Of a stretch of DNA of 23,331 nucleotides, positions 6,988-13,453 are shown piece after piece. The stretch's first letter is position 1, and each line of letters starts with the position of its first letter. The position numbers and the translations under genes are program-made. Where the stretch lies: positions 1-23,331 of IMG/VR virus record IMGVR_UViG_3300010370_000256; one strand, written 5' to 3'. The DNA comes from a virus. The notes below the pieces were generated by a model. That model saw only the letters and a list, made by a program, of their open reading frames with translations, searched no databases and was not told the origin of the DNA.

Positions 6988-7670
6988 GAAATAGATGGTA
7001 GTTTTATTAAGTTGTGTGAAAATAAAGTATCTGCCAAAATTTTAGAAATTTTGTTATCAGATGGATAATGGACTCCAGCAACAAACCTACTATATGCCAT
7101 ATCATTGCAAAACTTATTTATCTCATGTCTTTGATCTGGTTTTATTGAATTTAAAACATGTTCAATTACAAATGCGTCCAACCCATGACCAGAAGGATAA
7201 GCAGGATGAAAAGCATCTACTGGTATTTGAAATTTTAACTGTATATTATAATATGGTGCAAGCTGGTATGGTCTTGGTCTATTAAAATGATTTTTTAATA
7301 ACATTAATAATGGATCTGTTTGTTCCATTATTTTTTCAAAATATATGGTGTTAACATCCAATTTAAGAACATTTTTACAAAAATTTACATAACATTTTTT
7401 TTCTTCAATTTCTGCTAAAGTTGAAAAATTAATTTCTTCTTGTGTTGCATTATTAGTAACTCTTTCCAAAAATAATAATTCATTTATAGTCTCTTGACTA
7501 GAATTTTTTGGTGGTACTAAAGAAAAAAATTTGTTAATTAAACCTGTAGCAAAACAATAATTTATAATTTTATCTTCGCAAGTAATTTTTGATTTATTAT
7601 CTAACATCAAATCGCCATAAACAATATTGTCAATGGGGTTATTTGTGTTATACTGTCTAAATCCTTGCAT
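6984..7670 (-). CDS. PAP2 / vanadium haloperoxidase-type acid phosphatase
   Basis: A 228-residue protein when started at ATG 7670. All three motifs of the PAP2 superfamily are present in order: K126-x6-R133-P134, P159-S-G-H162 and S194-R-x5-H201-x3-D205. H162 and H201 would be the acid and nucleophile of phosphoester hydrolysis. There is no signal peptide and no clear membrane span, so it may be a soluble enzyme like class A acid phosphatases, but acting inside the cell or in the virion; the substrate is unknown. The start is chosen because TATAGATA ends exactly 5 nt before it, the leaderless late-promoter spacing; a longer frame to 7757 would overlap the divergent gene. Confidence 0.8.
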   Translation of the reverse strand: MQGFRQYNTNNPIDNIVYGDLMLDNKSKITCEDKIINYCFATGLINKFFSLVPPKNSSQETINELLFLERVTNNATQEEINFSTLAEIEEKKCYVNFCKNVLKLDVNTIYFEKIMEQTDPLLMLLKNHFNRPRPYQLAPYYNIQLKFQIPVDAFHPAYPSGHGLDAFVIEHVLNSIKPDQRHEINKFCNDMAYSRFVAGVHYPSDNKISKILADTLFSHNLIKLPSIS

Positions 7671-7675
7671 AACAA

Positions 7676-7683
7676 TATCTATA
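7676..7683 (-). promoter_or_regulatory. Late promoter TATAGATA for the phosphatase gene
   Basis: Minus-strand TATAGATA, 7 of 8 consensus matches, then TTGTT and the ATG at 7670. A leaderless transcript is predicted. Confidence 0.5.
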
Positions 7684-7684
7684 C

Positions 7685-7692
7685 CATAAATA
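7685..7692 (+). promoter_or_regulatory. Late promoter CATAAATA for the metallopeptidase-like gene
   Basis: CATAAATA, 7 of 8 matches, back to back with the minus-strand element. It leaves about 15 nt of leader holding the strong AGGAGG (7703-7708) before ATG 7713. Confidence 0.55.
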
Positions 7693-7712
7693 TTGTAGAC
7701 TGAGGAGGACCT

Positions 7713-8312
7713 ATGGCTAAGAGGGATCATCAGTTTGTCAAATTTGTGAAAAAACACCTATCACAATATGATATGAAATTAATTATTGGAAAGGGCAAGC
7801 GCGTTAACTGTAATGGTTTTCGTTGCGAAGGCTACTTTGACGAGAGTCGGGGCATAATAAAGGTAGCAGCCAAAGATCCATGTTTTTTACAGACACTTTT
7901 ACATGAATACTGTCATTTTTTGCAATATTTAAAGCAATTAAAAGTATACAAACAGTCTGATTCTGCCGGTATTATAGTAGACAACTGGTTTCAAGGTAAA
8001 AATTACAATAAAAAAACTCTCAAAAAAGCTTTTTTTAAAGTTAGAGCTATGGAACGAGATTGTGAAAAAAGAGCTGTAAAATTAATAGATAAGTTTAATC
8101 TAAAAATTGATAAAAAACTTTATGCAAAAAGAGCACATTGTTACATTTATAGTCATTTTATAATGGAAAAGAAAAGAAAGTATGGTATGTACAAAAAGAG
8201 CCCATACTATAGCAAAAATGTTTTAAAAATTATGCCATCAAACATGGCAGTATTAAGTCACAAATCAATACCACCAAAAATTTATTCAGTTTTAGAGTCT
8301 TTTACTGTATAA
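7713..8312 (+). CDS. HExxH metallopeptidase-like protein
   Basis: A 199-residue basic protein. Residues 62-71 read LLHEYCHFLQ, giving the zinc motif H64-E65-x-x-H68; acidic residues in MERDCEKRA (E114, E118) are candidates for the third ligand or support. Cysteines at 33, 38, 57 and 67 may add metal sites. The overall size and the HEYCH core suit small SprT- or ImmA-like phage peptidase folds, but I cannot assign a family. It has an excellent ribosome site (AGGAGG). Its 3' end overlaps the convergent gene by 31 bp. Substrate and role are unknown. Confidence 0.6.
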   Translation: MAKRDHQFVKFVKKHLSQYDMKLIIGKGKRVNCNGFRCEGYFDESRGIIKVAAKDPCFLQTLLHEYCHFLQYLKQLKVYKQSDSAGIIVDNWFQGKNYNKKTLKKAFFKVRAMERDCEKRAVKLIDKFNLKIDKKLYAKRAHCYIYSHFIMEKKRKYGMYKKSPYYSKNVLKIMPSNMAVLSHKSIPPKIYSVLESFTV

Positions 8313-8650
8313 ATTGGTTTATAAAATGGTGTAAAAATTAAAATATTATCATTGCCGTAAGGCCATCGATCATCTTTTTCTATAAATTTATACCATAGCA
8401 ATTGATTTAAATGATCTTCCAACATTTGAAGAGATGTTTCACAAATATTATAATTATCAATTTCATCATTTTCAGTTTTTGATGGTTTATTTGCAGACTT
8501 ATATTCTGCAACAACTAAATCTGAAACTTTTGCTAAGTTTCCTAATATTTCCATCGCTTTAGCAGATTGAAAAAGAAGATCCTTTTTTACAGGATCTTCT
8601 TCTTTGCGTGCAAGATTACGAACTTCATATACCAATTCTGGGATCTTCAT
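8282..8650 (-). CDS. Unrecognised small protein
   Basis: A 122-residue acidic protein that looks helical in its first 95 residues (LVYEVRNLARKEEDPVK, then AKAMEILGNLAKVSDLVV) and ends with an aromatic segment. No motif is recognised. It follows the ferritin-like gene by 32 nt and has AAGGAG before its ATG, so the two form an operon. It overlaps the end of the metallopeptidase-like gene tail to tail. Confidence 0.6.
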   Translation of the reverse strand: MKIPELVYEVRNLARKEEDPVKKDLLFQSAKAMEILGNLAKVSDLVVAEYKSANKPSKTENDEIDNYNICETSLQMLEDHLNQLLWYKFIEKDDRWPYGNDNILIFTPFYKPIYTVKDSKTE

Positions 8651-8682
8651 ACATAACTCCTTTATGGTAACTTTAGAAAATA

Positions 8683-9045
8683 TTATTTGAGAGTCAACAA
8701 ATATTTTGTTTTTTGTACTACTCCTAATATTTCATCTCTTATGTTTAGTAAAGCTGTTTGGCTTTCGTCAATTTCTTTTGGTAGATCATTCATTAAAAAT
8801 TCTTCAAATGAATCCAATACTTTTTCTGGTGGCAACTCATCTGGTCCATTAAATTCTAAATTTTTAATGGTATAGATTTCATTGCGCCCATAAACACCAA
8901 TATAAGATTCTGTAAATGTATCCAAAAGATCGTCAATTGTTTCGTATGCCATTCCAAGAGCTTGGTGAGCTGCGAAAGATTGTGTTCCCCAGTGATGGAG
9001 TCTTAATTCATTTTGAAAATTTAGTATTACTTTTATGCAAGACAT
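8683..9045 (-). CDS. Ferritin/Dps-like helical protein
   Basis: A 120-residue protein when started at ATG 9045. LRLHHWGTQSFAAHQALG followed by ETIDDLLDTFTE has the H, H, D, E spacing of ferritin-like and Dps-like ferroxidase helices (candidate ligands H17 or H18, H27, D42, E46). Small ferritin-like proteins of this type occur in many T4-type phages as uncharacterised families. The protein is shorter than a Dps (about 160 residues), so iron storage is not proven. The longer frame to 9183 runs through the divergent promoter region, so 9045 is preferred; a CATAAATA element lies 8 nt upstream of it. Confidence 0.6.
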   Translation of the reverse strand: MSCIKVILNFQNELRLHHWGTQSFAAHQALGMAYETIDDLLDTFTESYIGVYGRNEIYTIKNLEFNGPDELPPEKVLDSFEEFLMNDLPKEIDESQTALLNIRDEILGVVQKTKYLLTLK

Positions 9046-9053
9046 CTTAATAC

Positions 9054-9061
9054 TATTTATG
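9054..9061 (-). promoter_or_regulatory. Late promoter CATAAATA, minus strand
   Basis: Minus-strand CATAAATA, 7 of 8 matches, 8 nt before the ATG at 9045. It shares base 9061 with the plus-strand element that follows. Confidence 0.5.
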
Positions 9062-9068
9062 ATAAATA
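9061..9068 (+). promoter_or_regulatory. Late promoter GATAAATA, plus strand
   Basis: GATAAATA, 7 of 8 matches, then ATTTT (5 nt) and ATG 9074. A leaderless transcript is predicted. Confidence 0.55.
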
Positions 9069-9073
9069 ATTTT

Positions 9074-9259
9074 ATGGAAAAAAGAAATACTAAAAGTTTA
9101 GAGGATACTATTAGAGAATTGCACAAACGGTACAAAAATACTGCATCTCCGCTAGTGGAAAACAATAGATTGGGTTTTGTCACACCTCCTCAAAAAATAG
9201 GAGGTCCGCAGAACCATCCAATATTTGGAGATTTTAAACCAACACCAAAATCGTGGTAA
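9074..9259 (+). CDS. Unrecognised 61-residue protein
   Basis: A short protein starting at ATG 9074 (MEKRNTKSLEDTIRELHKRY), with a basic N-terminal helix and a Pro/Gly-rich C-terminal half (GFVTPPQKIGG, FGDFKPTPKSW). An upstream ATG at 9035 would extend it across the promoter and is rejected. It is coupled to the next gene by a 7-nt overlap. Function unknown. Confidence 0.6.
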   Translation: MEKRNTKSLEDTIRELHKRYKNTASPLVENNRLGFVTPPQKIGGPQNHPIFGDFKPTPKSW

Positions 9260-9495
9260 CTTATAAAAACAATTTAAAAGAAACTGAAATTATTTTAAAC
9301 TTTGATAAAAAACAAATCAAAGATGATATTGTACAAATAAAAAAATTAATATATTCATCTCAAAAAATACCTTTTCATTCTATTTTTGTTTTTATTCCAA
9401 AGGATTTAATAAAAATTTTGTTAAATGATTTAACTGCTGACTTGAATTTAAAAAATATTTCAAATAATAAAAATTATTCAATTTTGGAATACTAA
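9253..9495 (+). CDS. Unrecognised 80-residue protein, GTG start
   Basis: It starts at GTG 9253 inside the end of the previous gene and stops at TAA 9493-9495, which overlaps the ATG of the next gene. It is rich in Lys, Ile, Leu and Asn with alternating helix and strand patterns; no motif is seen. The tight packing on both sides (TAATG overlap) supports it as a real coding unit in a four-gene run. Confidence 0.5.
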   Translation: MVTYKNNLKETEIILNFDKKQIKDDIVQIKKLIYSSQKIPFHSIFVFIPKDLIKILLNDLTADLNLKNISNNKNYSILEY

Positions 9496-10181
9496 TGAGC
9501 CAATTTCCATATTCAATTTCAAATAATGATGGTTTTTTAAATCCAAAAAATGAAGTTGACAAATATCCAGCACTGGATATATCCGCAAATGACCCCATCA
9601 ATTTAAGTTTAGAAAGTAATGTAGAAGATCAACTACAAGCAAGTTTTTTAGAAAGTAATCTTTTTGATATTAATAAAACAGATAAATTAATTCAAAAAGA
9701 TTATATGTATTCAGAAAAAAGAATAGAAAATTATAAAAATTTATTAAATAAAGATTTAGAATTTAATAAATTTATAAAAAATACTTACGGTTCTGTAGAA
9801 AATTATTTGCAATTAAATGAATCTTTAACTAGAACTCGGTTGTATGATCCCAATACTGATTTTTTAGCAGAAGTTGATATAATAACCGAAGATGTTTATT
9901 ATAAAACAGGATTTATATCTCTTTTTGAAACTAATTTTGAACTTATGAGTGGTGTTTGCACCGTTGAATATGTACAAACAGATGGAAGAGCAGATAGAAT
10001 TGTTGGCACTTTAAGTGAAAATATAGTGCCTATTAGCCAAAGACTTACAAGATTGCAGGCTTTTGGTGGATTGCGAGGCAGTAGAGTTTTATTTTGGGAT
10101 ATTGTAAAACAAAAGTGGGCTTCATTTTATATGGGAAATTTAAAAAGATTTGTCAGAGATGAAAATAGTGGAATCCAATAA
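9495..10181 (+). CDS. WYL_2 / Sm-like SH3-barrel protein
   Basis: A 228-residue protein. The first 140 residues are acidic and probably helical and disordered (Asn, Asp, Leu-rich). The last 75 contain TVEYVQTDGRADRIVGTL, then VLFWDIVKQKWASFYMGNL, which fits the small beta-barrel WYL_2 (Sm-like) domain found in many T4-type phage proteins: strand, D-G turn, strand, then a W-D-x-x-x-x-x-W-x-S-F pattern. The role is unknown; related domains are thought to bind nucleic acid or proteins. It is coupled to the preceding gene by overlap. Confidence 0.6.
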   Translation: MSQFPYSISNNDGFLNPKNEVDKYPALDISANDPINLSLESNVEDQLQASFLESNLFDINKTDKLIQKDYMYSEKRIENYKNLLNKDLEFNKFIKNTYGSVENYLQLNESLTRTRLYDPNTDFLAEVDIITEDVYYKTGFISLFETNFELMSGVCTVEYVQTDGRADRIVGTLSENIVPISQRLTRLQAFGGLRGSRVLFWDIVKQKWASFYMGNLKRFVRDENSGIQ

Positions 10182-10184
10182 ATA
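10177..10184 (+). promoter_or_regulatory. Late-type promoter AATAAATA for the 10190 gene
   Basis: AATAAATA, 7 of 8 matches, overlaps the stop codon of the previous gene. GTATT (5 nt) separates it from GTG 10190, so this spacing also supports the GTG start. Confidence 0.5.
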
Positions 10185-10189
10185 GTATT

Positions 10190-10372
10190 GTGGACAATCA
10201 TAAATCAAAAAAAGATCACCTCTACGCAATTCTGTTAAGAGAATCAAAACTCATAATTTCAAATTATGAAAATTATCTTAAAGAAAAAATTTCTTCGAAA
10301 GAATTAGCACAAAAAATGTTAAGTCTAAGAGATGCAATCAAAAGAATTGAAGAAGAAACAAAAGATATTTGA
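10190..10372 (+). CDS. Unrecognised 60-residue helical protein, leaderless GTG start
   Basis: A lysine-rich protein (DHLYAILLRESKLIISNYEN, then KELAQKMLSLRDAIKRIEEE) that should form two amphipathic helices. No family is recognised. GTG is chosen because it lies exactly 5 nt after AATAAATA, the same spacing seen at other late genes here, and no ATG or Shine-Dalgarno sequence competes. Function unknown; a small coiled-coil adaptor is one possibility. Confidence 0.5.
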   Translation: MDNHKSKKDHLYAILLRESKLIISNYENYLKEKISSKELAQKMLSLRDAIKRIEEETKDI

Positions 10373-10396
10373 CAATTTGTTTTTTTGTGTTAATAT
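10369..10396 (+). promoter_or_regulatory. Sigma70-type promoter for GMP reductase
   Basis: TTGACA (10369-10374, full match), 16 nt, TAATAT (10391-10396, 4 of 6). The first transcribed base would be about 10403, the A of the ATG, so this transcript may be leaderless too. Confidence 0.6.
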
Positions 10397-10402
10397 CATT
10401 GT

Positions 10403-11437
10403 ATGATTGTAAATTACGAACCAAAAATGGACTACTCTGATGTCCTAATTGTTCCAACAATTTCAAATGTATCTTCAAGAAAAAATGTAGACTTGGAGGT
10501 ACAGGCAACATTTAAAAATGGTAAAATGTGGTCCGGTGTTCCTATTATGGCAGCTAATATGTCTACTATAGGAACCCATAGTATGGCGCTTGCATTATCT
10601 GAATTTAAAGTTGTAACTTGCCTTAAAAAAGGTGGAAGTTATTATTCAAATTTTGCTACAAGCTATCCTGAAAAAGAAAAATATGTGTCATTGACACTTG
10701 GATTGGATGCTGATAGTAAACTATTTGTTGATACTGCAAATATAAATGATCCAACATTTATTTGCTTAGATGTCGCAAATGGTTACATGACCGAATTTCA
10801 TAATTTTACAAAGAAAGTGAGAGATAAATGGCCGACATCAATTTTGATTGCAGGGAATGTGGTAACCCCAGAGGGGGTAGAGGCATTGTCACTGGCTGGC
10901 GCAGACCTAGTAAAAATAGGGATAGGCTCGGGGTCGATGTGTTTGACGAGACGAGTAGCAGGTGTGGGGTATCCACAACTCTCCGCAGTGCTAGAGTGTG
11001 CTCCAATAGCCGAAGCATTAGGTATTGGGATCGTTGCTGATGGTGGTATAATCCATCCAGGAGATTTTTCTAAAGCATTTGTAGCTGGTTCTGCATTTGT
11101 AATGGCAGGTGGAATATTTTCTGGACATGATGAGTGCGGTGGAGAAATAAAACATGGTGAACATGGAGAAATGAAAATGATTCACTATGGTATGAGTAGC
11201 AAAACAGCAAATGAAAAATACAATGGTGGGCTTTCAGACTATAGAGCTTCTGAGGGCAGAACCGTTGAAGTTCCATATAAAGGATCTGTAAAAAATACAA
11301 TTCAAGATATTTTTGGTGGACTCAGATCTTCTTGCTCATATGTTGGAGCTTTTAACTTGCCTGAACTCTATTCTCATGGTAAACTAATCAAAGTAAATCG
11401 CACCATTAACACTATTTTTGAACACAACGAAATATGA
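10403..11437 (+). CDS. guaC: GMP reductase
   Basis: A 344-residue TIM-barrel enzyme of the IMP dehydrogenase/GMP reductase family, the usual length for GuaC (about 345). GMP reductase converts GMP to IMP and ammonia with NADPH. The diagnostic loop KIGIGSGSMCLTRRVAGVGY holds the catalytic Cys180 and Thr182. The phosphate and K+ loops follow (ADGGI; GIFSGHDE). GMSSKTANEKYNGG and RASEGRTVEVPYKG match the flap and C-terminal signatures of reductases, and there is no CBS domain as in most IMP dehydrogenases. In a phage it would help rebalance purines from degraded host guanine nucleotides. A sigma70-type promoter implies early expression. Bases 10861-11040, around the active site, are 54% G+C, against about 32-38% on either side. 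Confidence 0.9.
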   Translation: MIVNYEPKMDYSDVLIVPTISNVSSRKNVDLEVQATFKNGKMWSGVPIMAANMSTIGTHSMALALSEFKVVTCLKKGGSYYSNFATSYPEKEKYVSLTLGLDADSKLFVDTANINDPTFICLDVANGYMTEFHNFTKKVRDKWPTSILIAGNVVTPEGVEALSLAGADLVKIGIGSGSMCLTRRVAGVGYPQLSAVLECAPIAEALGIGIVADGGIIHPGDFSKAFVAGSAFVMAGGIFSGHDECGGEIKHGEHGEMKMIHYGMSSKTANEKYNGGLSDYRASEGRTVEVPYKGSVKNTIQDIFGGLRSSCSYVGAFNLPELYSHGKLIKVNRTINTIFEHNEI

Positions 11438-11994
11438 ATATTTTTGTCCTTGCTGAAGATGCTGCTGAATCTGCTCGCATGATGTGTGATAAGCACGTTA
11501 TTAAAATGATTCTTGAATCTTGTCAGTTGCTTTCAACCGCTCATCACGTTCTTGATGGCGATGAATTGCATGTAAATACTGGCAAACGCAAGTATAAAAC
11601 TTATATTTGCACTAAAAAAAATATTTGTAAAGCAACAATGATCAATCATCCATGTACTATTTGGACTAGAGAAACTAGAGCAAATTACATTTGGCTTTGG
11701 CGGCATGCATACGCCTTGTGCAAAGAATATACTCGTCGGTATAAAAAAGTTCATGCAATGGAACAAATGTTGATGGATGAACTTTATGATCCCCCTATTA
11801 ATATTGCTAAAGGTAAAATTACCCCATTTGCCCAAGCAATGCCAGATCAATACAAAGATACCAACGCAGTAGTTGCATATCGTAAATACTATATTAACGA
11901 GAAGGTCCGCTTTGCGAAGTGGAAGGATTCTTTGCCCCCCGAGTGGTTTGTTTCGAAGAACCACGAACTTGTTGTGGAAGAACTTCCGTTTTAA
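11434..11994 (+). CDS. Conserved phage protein of unknown function (MNIF...CDKHVIKMI family)
   Basis: A 186-residue protein starting MNIFVLAEDAAESARM with CDKHVIKMILESCQLLSTAHH, then CKATMINHPCTIWTRE and NYIWLWRHAYALCKEY. I know this pattern from many phage genomes as a conserved protein without a settled function; conserved His, Cys and Asp residues suggest a metal or catalytic site. The ATG overlaps the GMP reductase stop (ATGA), so the two are cotranslated. The last 101 bases overlap the convergent lysozyme-like gene. Some databases link such proteins to DNA repair, which I cannot confirm. Confidence 0.6.
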   Translation: MNIFVLAEDAAESARMMCDKHVIKMILESCQLLSTAHHVLDGDELHVNTGKRKYKTYICTKKNICKATMINHPCTIWTRETRANYIWLWRHAYALCKEYTRRYKKVHAMEQMLMDELYDPPINIAKGKITPFAQAMPDQYKDTNAVVAYRKYYINEKVRFAKWKDSLPPEWFVSKNHELVVEELPF

Positions 11995-12685
11995 CCTTTT
12001 CTAATTTTTTAATATATTCTTCTGAATCTGGAGAGGGTGGTCCATAAATTGTGGTACCAGGAGCTCCTGCTGGAAGACGGTTAACTTCACTGCTTATTAC
12101 AGCAGCATCATCGTCCATTCTCAAAGCTATACCACGATCTCTAACTTTGTTGTCTTTTGGATGCGGTGTTCTATTTTTTGAAGACCTATACTCATCACTA
12201 TTTTTATATTCTTTGCTCGCCGCATCAAACTGTCCAGCTTTTAGTAATTTCATAGTTTTTGGTGAGCCCTGTAAACTTCCTCTATATTCCATAGTAAAAA
12301 GTCTAGTTTGTAGTTCTGGACTATATTGTTCATAATCTGGTAATATGCGATACATTGTATCTGCTCGCACCCTAACATCTCTATCAAATAATTTTTCTAC
12401 TTCGTCCCTAGTCATACTTCCGGTTCCAGTTGTAATATTTTTAAACCAATTTGGGTTTTTCATTTTTTCTGGAAAAAGTTCTGTAAAAATTTGTCTTGAT
12501 TTTTCTTTATCTTGTAGACTATGACCAATTCCAATTGTTGGATCGCCTTTTTCTGATCTATGTAATTTTAAAACTTCATCTGGTTTTGATTTGCTTTGCT
12601 CTAATGGGCGCAAAACTTCTTTAAACATATCAATATTTTGTTGTTTTTTATTTTGTTCTATAAGAAATTTTTTAAACCCAATCAT
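11894..12685 (-). CDS. T4-lysozyme-like muramidase with candidate capsid-targeting N-terminus
   Basis: A 263-residue protein. Residues 20-185 resemble phage T4 lysozyme: a helix with E37 as the likely catalytic acid, then T50-I-G-I-G-H55 as in T4, then MTRDEVEKLFDRDV matching the lysozyme helix ITKDEAEKLFNQDV. The T4 Asp20 is not in its usual place; E45 or D48 might replace it. The first residues MIGFKKFLIEQ match the T4 internal-protein capsid-targeting pattern (M-x-x-[FY]-x-x-F-[IL]-x-E) and contain L-I-E, a gp21-type cleavage site. The C-terminal 75 residues are Pro, Ser and Lys-rich. It could be an endolysin, but the N-terminus suggests a packaged virion lysozyme. No clear promoter or strong Shine-Dalgarno is seen. 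Confidence 0.7.
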   Translation of the reverse strand: MIGFKKFLIEQNKKQQNIDMFKEVLRPLEQSKSKPDEVLKLHRSEKGDPTIGIGHSLQDKEKSRQIFTELFPEKMKNPNWFKNITTGTGSMTRDEVEKLFDRDVRVRADTMYRILPDYEQYSPELQTRLFTMEYRGSLQGSPKTMKLLKAGQFDAASKEYKNSDEYRSSKNRTPHPKDNKVRDRGIALRMDDDAAVISSEVNRLPAGAPGTTIYGPPSPDSEEYIKKLEKVKTEVLPQQVRGSSKQTTRGAKNPSTSQSGPSR

Positions 12686-12690
12686 ATTAC

Positions 12691-12718
12691 TTGCTTTCTT
12701 TTTACATTGAGCTATAAT
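12691..12718 (+). promoter_or_regulatory. Sigma70-type (possibly middle) promoter
   Basis: TTGCTT (12691-12696), 16 nt, TATAAT (12713-12718, full match). The upstream part contains TGCTTT, like a T4 MotA box, but the spacing is uncertain. Leader about 16 nt with AAGGAA before ATG 12741. Confidence 0.5.
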
Positions 12719-12740
12719 ATAGACCTAACAAAGGAACTAT

Positions 12741-13058
12741 ATGAACGTAAAAGTATTTAGACTAAATTCTAATGAAGAAATTTTAACAAGATTTGAAGAA
12801 ACTGAAACTTCTTATATCTTTAAAGATCCAGCAATTTTAGTTCCAATGAGACAAGGCCAAATTGGTTTAATGCCTTGGTTAATCTATACAAAAGCAGCAA
12901 AAGGAATTACTATTCCAAAATCCTATATTGCTTTTATTGTTGAACCACTAGATGAATTAAAAGAACAATACGACAGTAGCATTAATAACGGTATTGTTAC
13001 TCCAAATAATAAACTTGAACCTCCAACGGGTGGCTCTAAACTGAAGCTGACGACGTAA
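12741..13058 (+). CDS. Sm-like beta-barrel protein
   Basis: A 105-residue protein with VKVFRLNSNEEILTRF, ETSYIFKDPAILVP, GLMPWLIYTKA and a last strand SYIAFIVEPLDELKEQY. This strand order with the L-x-P-W loop is typical of small Sm-like proteins common in T4-type phages. Related folds bind RNA, but phage members are mostly uncharacterised. The stop overlaps the ATG of the next gene (TAATG), so the pair is coupled; a good ribosome site AAGGAA precedes it. Confidence 0.65.
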   Translation: MNVKVFRLNSNEEILTRFEETETSYIFKDPAILVPMRQGQIGLMPWLIYTKAAKGITIPKSYIAFIVEPLDELKEQYDSSINNGIVTPNNKLEPPTGGSKLKLTT

Positions 13059-13432
13059 TGAATATTGAGACCGTATTGCAAAATTATATGCCGATAGCCA
13101 AGCCACTTTCAATGGCAATGGAAAGACAAAAGAAACATATTTCTTTGGTTATTTACAAGCGTAAAATTATTGCAATAGGTCAAAATATTTTTAAAACACA
13201 TCCAGAAAGTGTTCGACTCGGATATCGCTGTGCCGAAATGCATTCTGAGTTGGATGCTTTTCGTAAAATTCCAAAAGGATTGATGGATAAAAAATTGATA
13301 CTTTTGAATTTTAGATTTAATAGATTTGGTAATTTTAGAAATTCAAAACCTTGCCCTGTTTGTGAAAAATGGTGTAAAGAATCATTTCACAAAATTTACT
13401 ATACTACAGATGCAGGACTAAAAGTGCTATAA
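13058..13432 (+). CDS. Cytidine-deaminase-fold protein
   Basis: A 124-residue protein with the zinc deaminase signature: C58-A-E-M-H62-S-E64 and P98-C99-P-V-C102. H62, C99 and C102 would hold zinc and E64 would shuttle protons, as in cytidine and dCMP deaminases. The spacing between the motifs (about 34 residues) is usual. Whether the substrate is a nucleotide, nucleic acid or another amine is unknown; a dCMP-type role in pyrimidine supply would fit a T4-type phage. The start overlaps the previous gene. Confidence 0.7.
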   Translation: MNIETVLQNYMPIAKPLSMAMERQKKHISLVIYKRKIIAIGQNIFKTHPESVRLGYRCAEMHSELDAFRKIPKGLMDKKLILLNFRFNRFGNFRNSKPCPVCEKWCKESFHKIYYTTDAGLKVL

Positions 13433-13435
13433 ATA
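13428..13435 (+). promoter_or_regulatory. Exact T4 late promoter TATAAATA for the large virion gene
   Basis: A full consensus match overlapping the stop of the deaminase gene. About 12 nt of leader hold CGAGGT (13442-13447) before ATG 13454, so this late gene uses a conventional ribosome site. Confidence 0.7.
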
Positions 13436-13453
13436 TAGTGTCGAGGTATGTGA

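Noticed and set aside
9392-9601. Minus-strand 69-residue frame
   Set aside because: It has no ribosome site and covers two tightly coupled plus-strand genes.
10828-11040. 70-residue Arg/Cys-rich plus-strand frame inside GMP reductase
   Set aside because: It exists because the G+C-rich island lacks stop codons in other frames; it has no ribosome site and lies over the catalytic region.
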